Assembly: GCA_947259495.1 (NCBI GenBank)
Contig: CAMYLV010000004.1
Location: forward strand, 62,001-126,000
Source of the DNA: an uncultured Desulfobacterales bacterium
GTDB lineage: Bacteria > Desulfobacterota > Desulfobacteria > Desulfobacterales > JAHEIW01
Direction: 5' to 3'
Length of the DNA stretch: 64,000 nucleotides
The translations under genes and the position numbers were made by a program. Shown piece by piece: positions 52,211-61,514 of the stretch. Position 1 is the stretch's first letter. The number at the start of each line of letters is the position of its first letter. The notes under the pieces are model-generated. The model was not told the origin of the DNA. It did not search any database and saw only the letters and a list, made by a program, of their open reading frames with translations.

Positions 52211-55200
52211 TTACTGCTGCATCCAGGTTCGGACTCTTACCTTTTTGTCAGGCAAATTTACTTTTTTAGCGAAAAAATCCTCTTCATCGTTGCCGCTGCC
52301 ACCACCGTCATCACCGTCACCGGTAACCGTGATAAACAGGGTGTCCTTGTGCAGCACCGGATGCGAGCCCTGGCCGCGACCCACCTTGATACCGATGGGT
52401 ACAACATCCTTGACTCCATCCCCATCGATATCCACTTTATCGTCATCGTTGAACTTGCCGTCGTTGTTAATATCAAATACCGGATCCATTGCTGCCAGGC
52501 CCGTGCGATAATCGACAGCAAACACCCAGGTATCGCCACTGCCGGCACATACGTCTTCGTCCGGTATAAAGGTGGTGAAAAATACGATACCGGCCACTGC
52601 CAGCGGTTGGGTGATCACACGTTCGCTTCCGGAAGGAGCCGCCTCGTTCCAGCCCCAGCCCGCCTGATTGGCAAAAAGCTGCATTTTCCAGGGATCATTG
52701 AACGCGTTGGTCCCGTCAATATAGCGAAAAGTGACATCCTTACCGCCGATGGTCTCGGTGCTAAATTTAGCCTGCAGCAAAACCGGATCGTTCAGATGAT
52801 AGGTAGCTGCCGGGGTGGTGCCGTCTTTCAGGCCGAAGAAATACTGCTGGTTATTATCGGTTTTATCGGCCTGGGTTTCGTATATCCCCGAACCAAAGTA
52901 AACCCAGATCTCCCCGGGCGCATAAGTATAGGCAAAATCGGCTTTGGCCCGAATGGGATTCACATTCGGTGACGCGTTGCCATAGGTAAACAAGGTGGAT
53001 ACTGTCGGTGTCATGTGTTTGCCAATATCATCAATGCGATACATGTTGCCGTAAAGATCACCGGCATAAATCCGGTCGGAGATATAATCGCCTTCCAAAT
53101 CCGCGGCCAGCGGCGATGCCAGGGCATTATTGAGCAGGCTGCCGCCGTTGGTCGGCACACCATCCAGGTCAGCCGGATAAGGTGGAGACGCAACAGCACT
53201 TTCGAGCCTCTCGTCGGCCTGGAAGGTACCGACCGCATTGGTAAGGGTCAACGTGGCTGTATTACCAACGATATTGTTAATGGCAACAACTTTAGCCGTG
53301 GCACCGGAGTCAAAACCGGTAATGGTTTCACCCACACTAAATGGATTTCCTCCGTGGTCGTAGTTTACGATATTAGCGGTCAGATCATTGCCGCTGCTCA
53401 TCTTGATGCGATTGGTGGTATTGCCGCCGGAATCCTTCCAGTAGTCAGCCGCATCATGGGCCACGATACCGAAAAGGTAGGCCTCTTTAGTGGCCTGCTG
53501 GGCCGGCAGGTAACCGGAGCCAAAAAAGGTTCCCCAGTCCTTATCCGAACTGTCTTTTACAGCAGTGCGACTGATACTGGGGTCCGCCCAGGTTTGACCC
53601 AGCTCGCTGTCGGTAAACTCCCATAAATATAGTGTCGGATCGCCGGCATCAAAATTTTTGCCAGAGGTGATATCAAGTGCAAAATAGGCCTCACCGCCTT
53701 CGCGTTCCCCGACTACCAGCATGGTGCGCCATTCTTTGGTACTGTTGCCGTCAAAGTCCGCATAGACATCACCCACCACCGGCGTACCATCCACGTAATA
53801 CTGATGGCAGTATTCCGGGGCACAACGGTCATACAGCGGATCGGAATCGGCCAGATTCAATTTGGCATGCATGCTTTTGGGAATAAAGGCCCACTGCTCC
53901 ACACCGTCGACCAGCCGGATGGCATGCAGGGAACCGTCATTGGCCCCGATATAGATCATGGTGTCCCGGGGGGTGGTGTGGGCCATATCGTATGCAAAAC
54001 GGATGTAGTTATCAAACGGATACCAGAAGGGCGGGGATCCCACCACCACCGGAGTGGAGTTGACAACGTCACCGATGGGTTTGGTGCTTACATTACAGGC
54101 AAAATTGTCCGTTGCCAGGGTCCCTTCCGTATAGGCGGCAAAATTGTCACTGGCATCAACGGTCCAGAGGCTGCGGGTGACCGGCAGATTATCGCTGGCG
54201 GCCCAAACCGAACTGACCCACAAGCCGTTGCTGTCTTTGGTTATCGCCTCCACATCACCTATCCAGCGGGCGGCATCGAATTTTGCCAGAATGACGGTAT
54301 CTCCCAGATCAACCGAGGTGGTCGGTGCCGGGGCCGAACCATGAAACACCTTCCCTTTGATGCTTTCCGTAATGGCGGTCATAGCGTCAATCAGCTCCTG
54401 TTTGCTGTAGGCGAAAAAGGGCTGACCCACGCCGGCTAATTCTTCGTGCAGGGCAAAAACATCATCGGTCTGAGAAACATTACCTTTTTCGTTAGCAACC
54501 TTGGCCATTTCATAGATCTGCTCGGCCTGATCGGGCGGCAATCCGAAACCCACCGCAATCGGTGTTATCTCCTCATCGGCCAGAGCGGCGGTATTGGTGT
54601 TTACACCGGCGGTGGTGGAATTGAGGTTGCCGATACCGTCGGTGATATTGATCAAAAACTTCGGCTGACACTCGGAATTGACATAGGTGTCACCGGTTGT
54701 GCCTTGATCTTCGTCTTCGGGTTTGGCGCCTGTAAAATATTTACGGGCCGCTTCGATCGAAGGTGCAAACGGGGTGTTGCCCGTAGCTGTCAGGGCATTG
54801 ACGGCATCTTCGATGGCCGTCTGGTGAGCCGCAGTATGGGGTTTGGTGCCTTCATGTACGATGGTGTAATCTGGCACGCCGTCATACGGGTCACGATCGC
54901 CGACCCAGCTGCCGAAACCCCAGGATATGGCGCGGTCTCTGATCAGATCGATGATGGTGGATTTGGCAATGTCAATTTTGGGTTCCATGGTACCGCCGCC
55001 CCATTCGGGAATGGCGGTCCAATGAACCTCAGCGCTGGTTCGCGTGCGGCCGGAAATATTATCATCCAAATTCGCAAACGTCGGGGGGTTGTCCATGTCC
55101 TGCCCCGATATTTTTAGATTCGTGGTTACGCTGTCAGTCTCGTCGACAACGAATTCCACGTAGGCTGCGGTGATGGTGGCCCCCTGCGGGATGGACAGAT

Positions 55201-57139
55201 TCTGAAAACGGATGCCGATGACCTGCTCGCCATTGCCCTCGTCATCGACCATCTCCAGGTCGGCACTGGTCAGATGCACCGAGGTTTGGCCGATTTTTTC
55301 TTCACCGTCATCAGTACTCTGGGATACGCGCACATCGATTTCATGGTCGCTGCCGTCGTTGTAAGCCACATGCAACAGGGGTGCAAAGCCGGAGTTTTGA
55401 TCATAGGAAACCGCCGTCCGTCGGCCGAGAACACCGTTGCTTTCGATAATAAAGGCCATGGCGTTACCCGGCGCCCAACCCGCTCGATCGACAATCTCCT
55501 GCACGATGGGACTCAGATCCGGGGTGCGGGGCTTGTCTATATTGGGGCTGACATTGATCTGATTGTTCATACTGCCGGAGACATCCAATAGAATCATAAC
55601 CGCCGGGCTGATGATATTTTCGGCATACACCGGTACGTGCCCGCAACTGTATGTTTGATCCTGCTCGAGAACCGTCACGCTGACGGTGATTTCCACCGGA
55701 CTGTTGGGCGCGCCCGGTGCGGTGATCGTAATCTTATCGGTATAGGTGCCGATGGCAAGTCCCGATGTGTTGTAGTTGATCGTAATGGTTTCATCGTCAC
55801 CGGGTAGCAGGTTGCCGCCGGTTGAGGAAATCGAAAACCAGCTTGAATTTTCTGATAAAGTATAGTTCATGCTGCCCGAACCGGAATTGGTAATCGTAAG
55901 GCTGTCGGCCGGGGCATTTTGGGTTTCAAAACAGGAGGTACCGATGGTGTTGGTGTCGGTGGTGATGTGGGGATTGTTGGCCGTATCCCATTCGATGTGT
56001 AAAATAGCGGCCTTGCTGGAATCGGTATCAAAACTGTAGGCACAGCGCCAGCCTTGTCCTTGATTAAAAATAAAGGCCATGGCATTACCGCTGAACCAGC
56101 CCGGCCGGCCGATAATCTCCTGCACAATGGCACTTAGGTCCGGTGTGCGATAGGCGACATCTTTGTCCCAGTCGGGCACGGGGTCCCAGGTGACACTCTG
56201 ACCGGACAGGGAGCGGGTGCTCAGGTCATTTGGCGTAGAGCTAAATGCTGGTGCATGATTGTTGGCTTCGGTCTTTATGACCATGGTGGAAGCGCCGCTG
56301 CTGGTGGCCGCACCTTCGTTGTGGGCCACAACTTCAATAAAGGCCTTGGTAATCTGAACACCCTGGGGTACGGTCACATTCTGGAAACGAATACCGGTTC
56401 CCCGGTCGGTGGCGTTGAAAAAATCCAGGTCCGGACTGGTGATGTACATATTGCCGTCGGCTCTTTCCTCGGCGTCGTCACTGGAATCAGAGACCTGAAG
56501 GGTGATGGCATCGGCGACATATTCGATATGCAGCAAAGGCGCCACATCCTCACCGTTTTCGCTGGCCCATCTGAAAGCGCGGGCTATACGCTCGCCACTG
56601 CCATCGATGATGAAGGTCAGCGGATCTCCTTCTTCCCAGCTGATTCTATCCACAAGCTCCTGAACAATTGCGCTCAGGTCCGGCGTCTGCTGCGCCACAC
56701 CGGTCTCGCCGACCTGGCCCCACGGGGGCACGTTATTCCAGGTAACGGCATTAAAGGTCTTGGCCCGGGACGCAATGTCCTGAACTATAAAATCCGGTGT
56801 ATCCGGATACCAGTAATTACTGTGGCCCCAGATGGTGAGGTTGGTTGTGAGGGTTGTTGCTTGATCAACCGTGAATTGAATATAGGCATTGGTAATGGTC
56901 GAATATTGGGGAATGGTCACATTCTGAAAGCGAATGCCGCATAATTTGTCGCCCAGCTCCAGGTCATTGATATAAGTTGACACGCCCCCGGTTTGTTCGG
57001 CATCATCTGCGAGCTGAATGACCCGGGTTTCAAAGGTTCCGGAAGTGGCGCCGGAAACCTGTAGGGGTATGGCGAGCATGACACATATAAATGCTGCCAG
57101 TATGATATATCCATTTTTATTGTGTTTGTGTTCCATCAT
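52211..57139 (-). CDS. pilY1: PilY1-like type IV pilus tip/assembly protein with nested domain
   Basis: A 1642-residue secreted protein, longer than usual PilY1 (about 1000-1200). Residues 1-30 are a signal peptide. Two beta-sandwich units follow (about 34-207 and 212-385; each has 'GIRFQNVTVPQ' and 'TPDLSAIVQEI'), then a BACON-like immunoglobulin domain (about 388-495). A von Willebrand A domain starts at 'VMILLDVSGSMNN' (MIDAS Asp about 519) but is interrupted at about 535-711 by a third beta-sandwich unit in permuted order. The vWA resumes at 'MEPKIDIAKSTII'. The C-terminal PilY1 beta-propeller has 'IYIGANDGSLHAIRLVDGVEQWAFIP' and the calcium-type loop 'DINNDGKFNDDDKVDIDGDG'. It is the last gene of the minor-pilin operon. 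Confidence 0.9.
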   Translation of the reverse strand: MMEHKHNKNGYIILAAFICVMLAIPLQVSGATSGTFETRVIQLADDAEQTGGVSTYINDLELGDKLCGIRFQNVTIPQYSTITNAYIQFTVDQATTLTTNLTIWGHSNYWYPDTPDFIVQDIASRAKTFNAVTWNNVPPWGQVGETGVAQQTPDLSAIVQELVDRISWEEGDPLTFIIDGSGERIARAFRWASENGEDVAPLLHIEYVADAITLQVSDSSDDAEERADGNMYITSPDLDFFNATDRGTGIRFQNVTVPQGVQITKAFIEVVAHNEGAATSSGASTMVIKTEANNHAPAFSSTPNDLSTRSLSGQSVTWDPVPDWDKDVAYRTPDLSAIVQEIIGRPGWFSGNAMAFIFNQGQGWRCAYSFDTDSSKAAILHIEWDTANNPHITTDTNTIGTSCFETQNAPADSLTITNSGSGSMNYTLSENSSWFSISSTGGNLLPGDDETITINYNTSGLAIGTYTDKITITAPGAPNSPVEITVSVTVLEQDQTYSCGHVPVYAENIISPAVMILLDVSGSMNNQINVSPNIDKPRTPDLSPIVQEIVDRAGWAPGNAMAFIIESNGVLGRRTAVSYDQNSGFAPLLHVAYNDGSDHEIDVRVSQSTDDGEEKIGQTSVHLTSADLEMVDDEGNGEQVIGIRFQNLSIPQGATITAAYVEFVVDETDSVTTNLKISGQDMDNPPTFANLDDNISGRTRTSAEVHWTAIPEWGGGTMEPKIDIAKSTIIDLIRDRAISWGFGSWVGDRDPYDGVPDYTIVHEGTKPHTAAHQTAIEDAVNALTATGNTPFAPSIEAARKYFTGAKPEDEDQGTTGDTYVNSECQPKFLINITDGIGNLNSTTAGVNTNTAALADEEITPIAVGFGLPPDQAEQIYEMAKVANEKGNVSQTDDVFALHEELAGVGQPFFAYSKQELIDAMTAITESIKGKVFHGSAPAPTTSVDLGDTVILAKFDAARWIGDVEAITKDSNGLWVSSVWAASDNLPVTRSLWTVDASDNFAAYTEGTLATDNFACNVSTKPIGDVVNSTPVVVGSPPFWYPFDNYIRFAYDMAHTTPRDTMIYIGANDGSLHAIRLVDGVEQWAFIPKSMHAKLNLADSDPLYDRCAPEYCHQYYVDGTPVVGDVYADFDGNSTKEWRTMLVVGEREGGEAYFALDITSGKNFDAGDPTLYLWEFTDSELGQTWADPSISRTAVKDSSDKDWGTFFGSGYLPAQQATKEAYLFGIVAHDAADYWKDSGGNTTNRIKMSSGNDLTANIVNYDHGGNPFSVGETITGFDSGATAKVVAINNIVGNTATLTLTNAVGTFQADERLESAVASPPYPADLDGVPTNGGSLLNNALASPLAADLEGDYISDRIYAGDLYGNMYRIDDIGKHMTPTVSTLFTYGNASPNVNPIRAKADFAYTYAPGEIWVYFGSGIYETQADKTDNNQQYFFGLKDGTTPAATYHLNDPVLLQAKFSTETIGGKDVTFRYIDGTNAFNDPWKMQLFANQAGWGWNEAAPSGSERVITQPLAVAGIVFFTTFIPDEDVCAGSGDTWVFAVDYRTGLAAMDPVFDINNDGKFNDDDKVDIDGDGVKDVVPIGIKVGRGQGSHPVLHKDTLFITVTGDGDDGGGSGNDEEDFFAKKVNLPDKKVRVRTWMQQ

Positions 57140-57267
57140 TATCCTTCCTCTCCTTAAGAGCCCTTTGTCTGGAACCTGTAGCGGGCTTGATTTGTATTAT
57201 GGTATTTTTCCCCCTTGATTTCGTAAATCCGTCGAATCCTTTCATTAAAAGATTCGGGTTTCAGCAT

Positions 57268-57774
57268 TTAATACCCGACCTTAAAAATCTTTGACACTCT
57301 GACATCAATTTGCTGGGCCTGGTTGGCATTGGATCTGGTATCATAAAAAAACTCCCGGAATTCCGGCCCGCTGCCGGCAACAACGCCGTCAGAGACGTAT
57401 TGAACCTGATACCAGTATGGAACGCCATATTGGCTCAGGGTGGTGTTGTCCGGAATCAGGACGCTGAGATCCGCGGGTGCCGGGTCGGCCGGAGATGTAC
57501 CGAATCCGTAATTCTTGACAATGTTATCCGCATTGGGATTGACGGCTGCGGGTGCACCGGCCGCATTGTCCAACCACATCGCACCTTCTTTCCAGCCGCT
57601 GTCGGCAATATAAAAATCGATCTGGTAGCGATGCTCGTTTCCGATTATCTGTGATTCGAAAATACTCGTTTGGGTGGCCGCTACCCCGATAATCGTTAAG
57701 GTTACCAGCAGCAATAAAGCGACGATGATTACCGAGCCCCTGTCATTTTTTAAAATTAATTTGGCTGATACCAT
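57268..57774 (-). CDS. pilX: PilX-like minor pilin assembly protein
   Basis: A 168-residue protein starting at ATG 57774 (AAAAGGATTG upstream). The N-terminus 'DRGSVIIVALLLLVTLTIIGVAATQTSIFESQIIGNEHRYQIDFYIADSG' is the PilX pattern: a type IV pilin-like helix with a Gly before the hydrophobic stretch and the EAxxN-like 'NEHRYQIDFYIADSGWKEG' region. It primes pilus assembly together with PilVW and PilY1 in the inner membrane. It lies 128 bases upstream of pilY1 and 58 bases downstream of pilV. Confidence 0.85.
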   Translation of the reverse strand: MVSAKLILKNDRGSVIIVALLLLVTLTIIGVAATQTSIFESQIIGNEHRYQIDFYIADSGWKEGAMWLDNAAGAPAAVNPNADNIVKNYGFGTSPADPAPADLSVLIPDNTTLSQYGVPYWYQVQYVSDGVVAGSGPEFREFFYDTRSNANQAQQIDVRVSKIFKVGY

Positions 57775-57832
57775 AGTACTCAATCCTTTTCGTTTTTCTC
57801 TGAGTGTGGCTTTAGCCCGCCGAATTCTTAAC

Positions 57833-58300
57833 CTACATATTTGCTTTGACAAAATCGAAAGAGGCCCGTCTCTGTCCTCCGGCGGTTCGAATCGCGACAA
57901 CCCGCACCGATTTGGTCCCCGGCAGCGGAGTGTCATCGACGACGGTCCAGCTTATCGTAATATGCCCTGTTTCTCCGGCTTCATCGATTTGACCGTCTTC
58001 GTCGTTATCAATCCGATCGGCGTTTGTTGCGGGTGCATAATTTGTTCCCGGAGCAGCAGAGCCCACCAAATTGACATCATCATAGGGCAATGCCATCAGT
58101 TCTTCTGCACGATCCTTGGCAATCGTAATTACGGTTGTTGAATTTCTGGAATTGGCATTGTTGGTGATCGCCGAAATTTGCATGGAACTGACCGCCAGGA
58201 AACCAATGGCAAATATCGCAATGGCAATCATGACTTCAATGATGGTAAAACCCCGGTCATCAGATCTGTTTTCATTTTGAAATACCTTCTTAGCAAGCAT
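57833..58300 (-). CDS. pilV: PilV-type minor prepilin
   Basis: A 155-residue prepilin. The ATG at 58300 has GAAGGAG upstream. The type III signal 'DDRGFTIIEVMIAIAIFAIGFLAVSSMQ' has the prepilin peptidase site after RG and Glu5. The C-terminal 'GHITISWTVVDDTPLPGTKSVRVVAIRTAGGQRRASFDFVKANM' fits PilV. It also has a DNDEDGQIDE stretch that could bind calcium. It is processed by PilD and joins the minor-pilin tip complex. Confidence 0.88.
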   Translation of the reverse strand: MLAKKVFQNENRSDDRGFTIIEVMIAIAIFAIGFLAVSSMQISAITNNANSRNSTTVITIAKDRAEELMALPYDDVNLVGSAAPGTNYAPATNADRIDNDEDGQIDEAGETGHITISWTVVDDTPLPGTKSVRVVAIRTAGGQRRASFDFVKANM

Positions 58301-58320
58301 CTTTATGCTCCTTCTCAAGA

Positions 58321-59100
58321 TTACAAATTGCGACAAAGAATTTCCGATGATAAAACAATGCGCCGAAAGCGGTCATTTTGTGCCGGAAGGATGACAGCCC
58401 CCTGTTGATTCGTGTAATTTTTGTCGTCTGTTTCATTGTTTGGCAGCGCATACCGGGCAGTTTCACCGGCCCGGGCCACGGTCGTAATTTGAACCGATCG
58501 AATGTTTGCTAGCTGTCCAGCCGGCACGCTCGGCGGGGTCAAGCCGTAATCGATCAAATCAACGCCGTTTTGATTAAGATAGACAAAGTTGAGTGCATCG
58601 ATATTTTGCGAAATATCGGCCGACTGCATGGCTGCCCCATCCCAGTATCGTCGTTGCAGATTACAATTTAGGCCGTCGGCAATGCCGTCATTGTCTGCAT
58701 CGTTTGACAGGCGATAGGTGATCTGTTCGAGGTTATCGTTGACGTCGCCGTCCACGTTGGGCCGGCCGCGTTCGTCAAACTCATCTACTGCTGAATCGGA
58801 ATCGTCATCCAATCCATTGTGGATGTCCATGGTAAAGGTAATCGAACCGATCTGCGCAGATGTAATCTGGGGTACGCCGCTTTCCGTGGGATCATAGGCC
58901 GCCAGCCGGATTTCTCTTTCCATGGCGTAAATCGCCGCACGCGCATTTTGCTGCATCTCCACAACCTGTTGCTGGGTCACCTGAGATTTGAGCTGGGCCT
59001 GGTAAGTGGCATAGATGATGCCTAATACTATGGAGGATATCGCCATCGCCACCAAAAGCTCGACTAAGGTAAACCCGCCGTTTTTTCTACCAAAAATCAT
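58321..59100 (-). CDS. pilW: PilW-type minor prepilin
   Basis: A 259-residue prepilin with 'KNGGFTLVELLVAMAISSIVLGIIYATYQAQL' at the N-terminus, a PilD cleavage site after GG and Glu5. The following 'QQNARAAIYAMEREIRLAAYDPTESG' is characteristic of PilW. An acidic stretch 'DIHNGLDDDSDSAVDEFDERGRPNVDGDVND' looks like calcium-binding loops. It has 20 bases to pilV downstream and 21 from the FimT-like gene upstream, consistent with one operon. Confidence 0.9.
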   Translation of the reverse strand: MIFGRKNGGFTLVELLVAMAISSIVLGIIYATYQAQLKSQVTQQQVVEMQQNARAAIYAMEREIRLAAYDPTESGVPQITSAQIGSITFTMDIHNGLDDDSDSAVDEFDERGRPNVDGDVNDNLEQITYRLSNDADNDGIADGLNCNLQRRYWDGAAMQSADISQNIDALNFVYLNQNGVDLIDYGLTPPSVPAGQLANIRSVQITTVARAGETARYALPNNETDDKNYTNQQGAVILPAQNDRFRRIVLSSEILCRNL

Positions 59101-59121
59101 TTTGTGTGTTCCTTTTCATCA

Positions 59122-59634
59122 TTAACCGAGCTGATTGATATTAACGCTGCCAGCCGGCGAAATATTAATTCGGGTCTGTCGGTTATTGTTTCTTAGAAAA
59201 ACGGTTCCCGCTGCCAGTGAGCCGGTATTATTCAGACAAAAGCCATTGGGCGCAAAGGCAATCGCATTGTTGGGATTGGAAAATATCAATCCGTTTACGC
59301 CTTGAGCCGTATTAAGGGATACCCCCGGATATTCCGACCAGTTCACCGTGCGCACAACCTGTTCGCCGGCATCGAGCGTTAAATCCTGGTCATCGTCAAT
59401 AAAGACCGAATAATTACCGGCAACTGTGTCAAACGTAATTGCGCAAAGCGCATTGTTTCGGGCTGCTTGAAGCTTTGCGCTTTGAAAATTGGAATACAGG
59501 TCTTGCGTGGCACGGCTTAACTGAGAGTTGTTGCGCCAGCGTATATAGTTGGGCACTGCAATGCTTGCCAGGACGGCGATAATACCGATCACCGTCAGCA
59601 GTTCCATCATTGAAAATCCATTTTTGTTTCGCAT
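59122..59634 (-). CDS. GspH/FimT-type minor prepilin
   Basis: A 170-residue prepilin, first gene of the minor-pilin operon, with GGAGAT upstream. 'MRNKNGFSMMELLTVIGIIAVLASIAVPNYIRWR' gives a short leader, a PilD site after NG and Glu5. The GspH-like body ('SNFQSAKLQAARNNALCAITFD ... FAPNGFCLNNTGSLAAGTVFLRNN') matches the FimT/FimU/GspH family. It likely sits at the pilus tip. Upstream DNA is AT-rich and carries composite repeat R6. Confidence 0.88.
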   Translation of the reverse strand: MRNKNGFSMMELLTVIGIIAVLASIAVPNYIRWRNNSQLSRATQDLYSNFQSAKLQAARNNALCAITFDTVAGNYSVFIDDDQDLTLDAGEQVVRTVNWSEYPGVSLNTAQGVNGLIFSNPNNAIAFAPNGFCLNNTGSLAAGTVFLRNNNRQTRINISPAGSVNINQLG

Positions 59635-59887
59635 GGTTTAAATCTCCTGGGAGCTTCGAGTTTGGTGCTGTTAATATTCAAAAATGATGCCAATTCGCCA
59701 TTTTGAACAACGGGCTCGATAAAGCTCAGATCGTCCGGCCAGACAGCAATATAAGATACTGAAAATTATTAGAATATTTATTTTATCCGGCCGGGCCGGC
59801 AATATGTTAAATTCTTGTTGAAAAATTTTATGAACCCAAATTCACCAAGACTATTAAATCCTTTTATAGAGACATTTAATAATTTTT

Positions 59888-60055
59888 ATACCGTTTTCCA
59901 TAATTATGTTCCGGAATGAGGAAGTGTGGCATAAGGGGTTGTAGAAAAAAACGTTTGTACCGTTTTCCATAATTATGTTCCGAAATACAGAAGTGCGGCA
60001 TAAGGGGTTGTAGAAAAAAACGTTTGACCGGACCGTTTTTTTGACAACTCCTATA
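59888..60055 (+). repeat. Composite A-A-B repeat, copy R6
   Basis: A units 59888-59957 and 59958-60026 and one B unit 60027-60055 (ACCGGACCGTTTTTTTGACA). On the minus strand it continues the same order found at the 48.2-48.4 kb copy. Confidence 0.85.
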
Positions 60056-60320
60056 GATCTGTAAAACAGAAGCAAAAAAGCAGCGCCTTTACTGGCACCG
60101 CTTTTATTATTTTATATCAATGTATTGCTATATATATTTAAATTAATACATTATAATTATGCAGAAAGCCCAAGTTAATCTCTTTCAACCACGAAGGGCA
60201 CGAAGGACTCGAAGAGGGGGGTGTCAATTTATTCAGCCTGCCTTTGTGATCTTCGTGATCTTCGTGGTGAGGTCATTATCGGACGTAAACGACTGGAACT
60301 TTCCGGATAACCACGTTGGA
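60033..60320 (-). repeat. Fused, gene-less copy of the flanks of the AhpF-like gene
   Basis: On the minus strand, the 60320-60156 part equals 46255-46413 and the 60152-60033 part equals 48139-48262. The two parts, separated by 1.7 kb with the AhpF-like gene at the other locus, are here joined by only a few bases (ATAATTATA). Identity by eye is about 85-95%. Confidence 0.85.
60074..60102 (-). terminator. Minus-strand terminator
   Basis: AGCGGTGCC and GGCGCTGCT arms with loop AGTAAA, then TTTTTT, reading leftward. It would end the transcript from the SprT/aminotransferase genes before the pilus operon. Confidence 0.75.
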
Positions 60321-60368
60321 GAATTTAAAAATATTTGATCTACAGAAATGATTTTCAGGCGATTGACT

Positions 60369-61514
60369 TTAAGTGCCGGTGATGAAGCGGGGTTTGCCGG
60401 TTTTGCGTTCACACACGCCTTTGGCAATGATTAATTTTTGTCCCACTTTTTTGCCGTCCTTTAAGATCCGGGCGTCCTGTCGGGAAGCTGCTTTTTGGAT
60501 TGAAGCCGTGTGCGGATATCTGAAACGATAATATTTTTTTAATTGGGGGTCTTTTTTTTGAATGAGCGCCAGAGTGTTTTGGGGTGCCTTTTTGTGTTTT
60601 ATATTGGATTCCAGTTTGTCGCGAAATCCCTCGATAATGCCCACTGCAAAATCGGTTTTGCGAAAACGATTCAAGCCTTTGGTGCGGTTGTACGTCCGCC
60701 ACTGCGCACCAATAAAAGTTCGGATAAAATCATGGACATAATCGGCCATTTGTAAATTTTGAGCCGTACCGCTGATTTCCAGAACTCTTCCCATTTTATG
60801 CTTTTCCATCACGTAGGCCGGTACCCAGATACCGCAGACAAAATAAAAATCCTGCAGCAAGTTGGCCAGGTGGTAATCTTCGCGGGGATGGCGCAGGGCA
60901 GGGGAGCCCAAGAAGATACTCAAAAATTGGCGCTTGTCTTCAGCGTGGTAGAGTTCGATGTTATGCCGGGCAATTAATTCGTGGGCTTTGGTCATGGCCG
61001 CTTCGGCCTCGAAACGGTTTTGGCTTTCAGCCAGTGCCAGCAGCTTTTTGATGCGCAGCAGGCGCTTGTCATAGACGCTGGAATGAGCATAAAAAAGGCG
61101 CTCATGAAGCGGCTGGTAATCGGCGGAAGCAGCCGGATGAATCCGTAGCAGTTCACAGGCCTGATGGAAGGCCGCTCCATGCGGTGTTTGCGCGGATGCA
61201 CCAAACAGCTCTTGAGCGATTTGATGGGCCATTTCATGCAGCAAAACATCGCGGACCGAATCCCAGGGATAATTGAGCACCAGCTGGCGGCTCAAAGCAA
61301 TTTCCCGCTTTTGCGGAGACCAGTTTCCCCATTGGTTTTTCAAGTCCTTGATGGCAAAGGTGGGTCTTCGAATCAGTGGCTGTTTGGCGGAGTCCAAACC
61401 GCGCCATGCGGTTTCCCATTCACAGGCGATGCCGTGCAGGATGCCGTGTTCCAGATCCTGCTGAGCCTCTATTTTTATTGATTTTGCGCACTTTGGTTTT
61501 TTTAAATCCGGCAT
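60369..61514 (-). CDS. SprT-like metalloprotease-fold protein with DUF2786
   Basis: A 381-residue protein. Residues about 35-135 are SprT-like with the zinc motif 'LLHEMAHQIAQELFG' (HExxH) and a downstream 'PHGAAFHQACELL' histidine. Residues about 150-200 match DUF2786 ('RLLRIKKLLALAESQNRFEAEAAMTKAHELIARHNIEL'), followed by a domain of unknown function and a short basic C-terminus. SprT-like proteins are proposed DNA-protein crosslink proteases, but this architecture is not characterised. Its first 13 bases overlap the 3' end of the aminotransferase gene, indicating cotranscription and translational coupling. Confidence 0.82.
   Translation of the reverse strand: MPDLKKPKCAKSIKIEAQQDLEHGILHGIACEWETAWRGLDSAKQPLIRRPTFAIKDLKNQWGNWSPQKREIALSRQLVLNYPWDSVRDVLLHEMAHQIAQELFGASAQTPHGAAFHQACELLRIHPAASADYQPLHERLFYAHSSVYDKRLLRIKKLLALAESQNRFEAEAAMTKAHELIARHNIELYHAEDKRQFLSIFLGSPALRHPREDYHLANLLQDFYFVCGIWVPAYVMEKHKMGRVLEISGTAQNLQMADYVHDFIRTFIGAQWRTYNRTKGLNRFRKTDFAVGIIEGFRDKLESNIKHKKAPQNTLALIQKKDPQLKKYYRFRYPHTASIQKAASRQDARILKDGKKVGQKLIIAKGVCERKTGKPRFITGT

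Larger units (their letters stand above)
59635..60368. other. 734-base repeat-filled intergenic region
   Basis: No gene is visible. It holds R6 (59888-60055), an inverted terminator element (60033-60152) and the inverted CACGAAG element (60156-60320), all contiguous. The first 250 bases should hold the pilus operon promoter, but no clear consensus is seen. Confidence 0.6.

Noticed and set aside
52349-57218. Several long rightward frames opposite pilY1
   Set aside because: They are shadows of the leftward pilY1 gene, whose domains and signal peptide are clear; none has a ribosome site or known motif.
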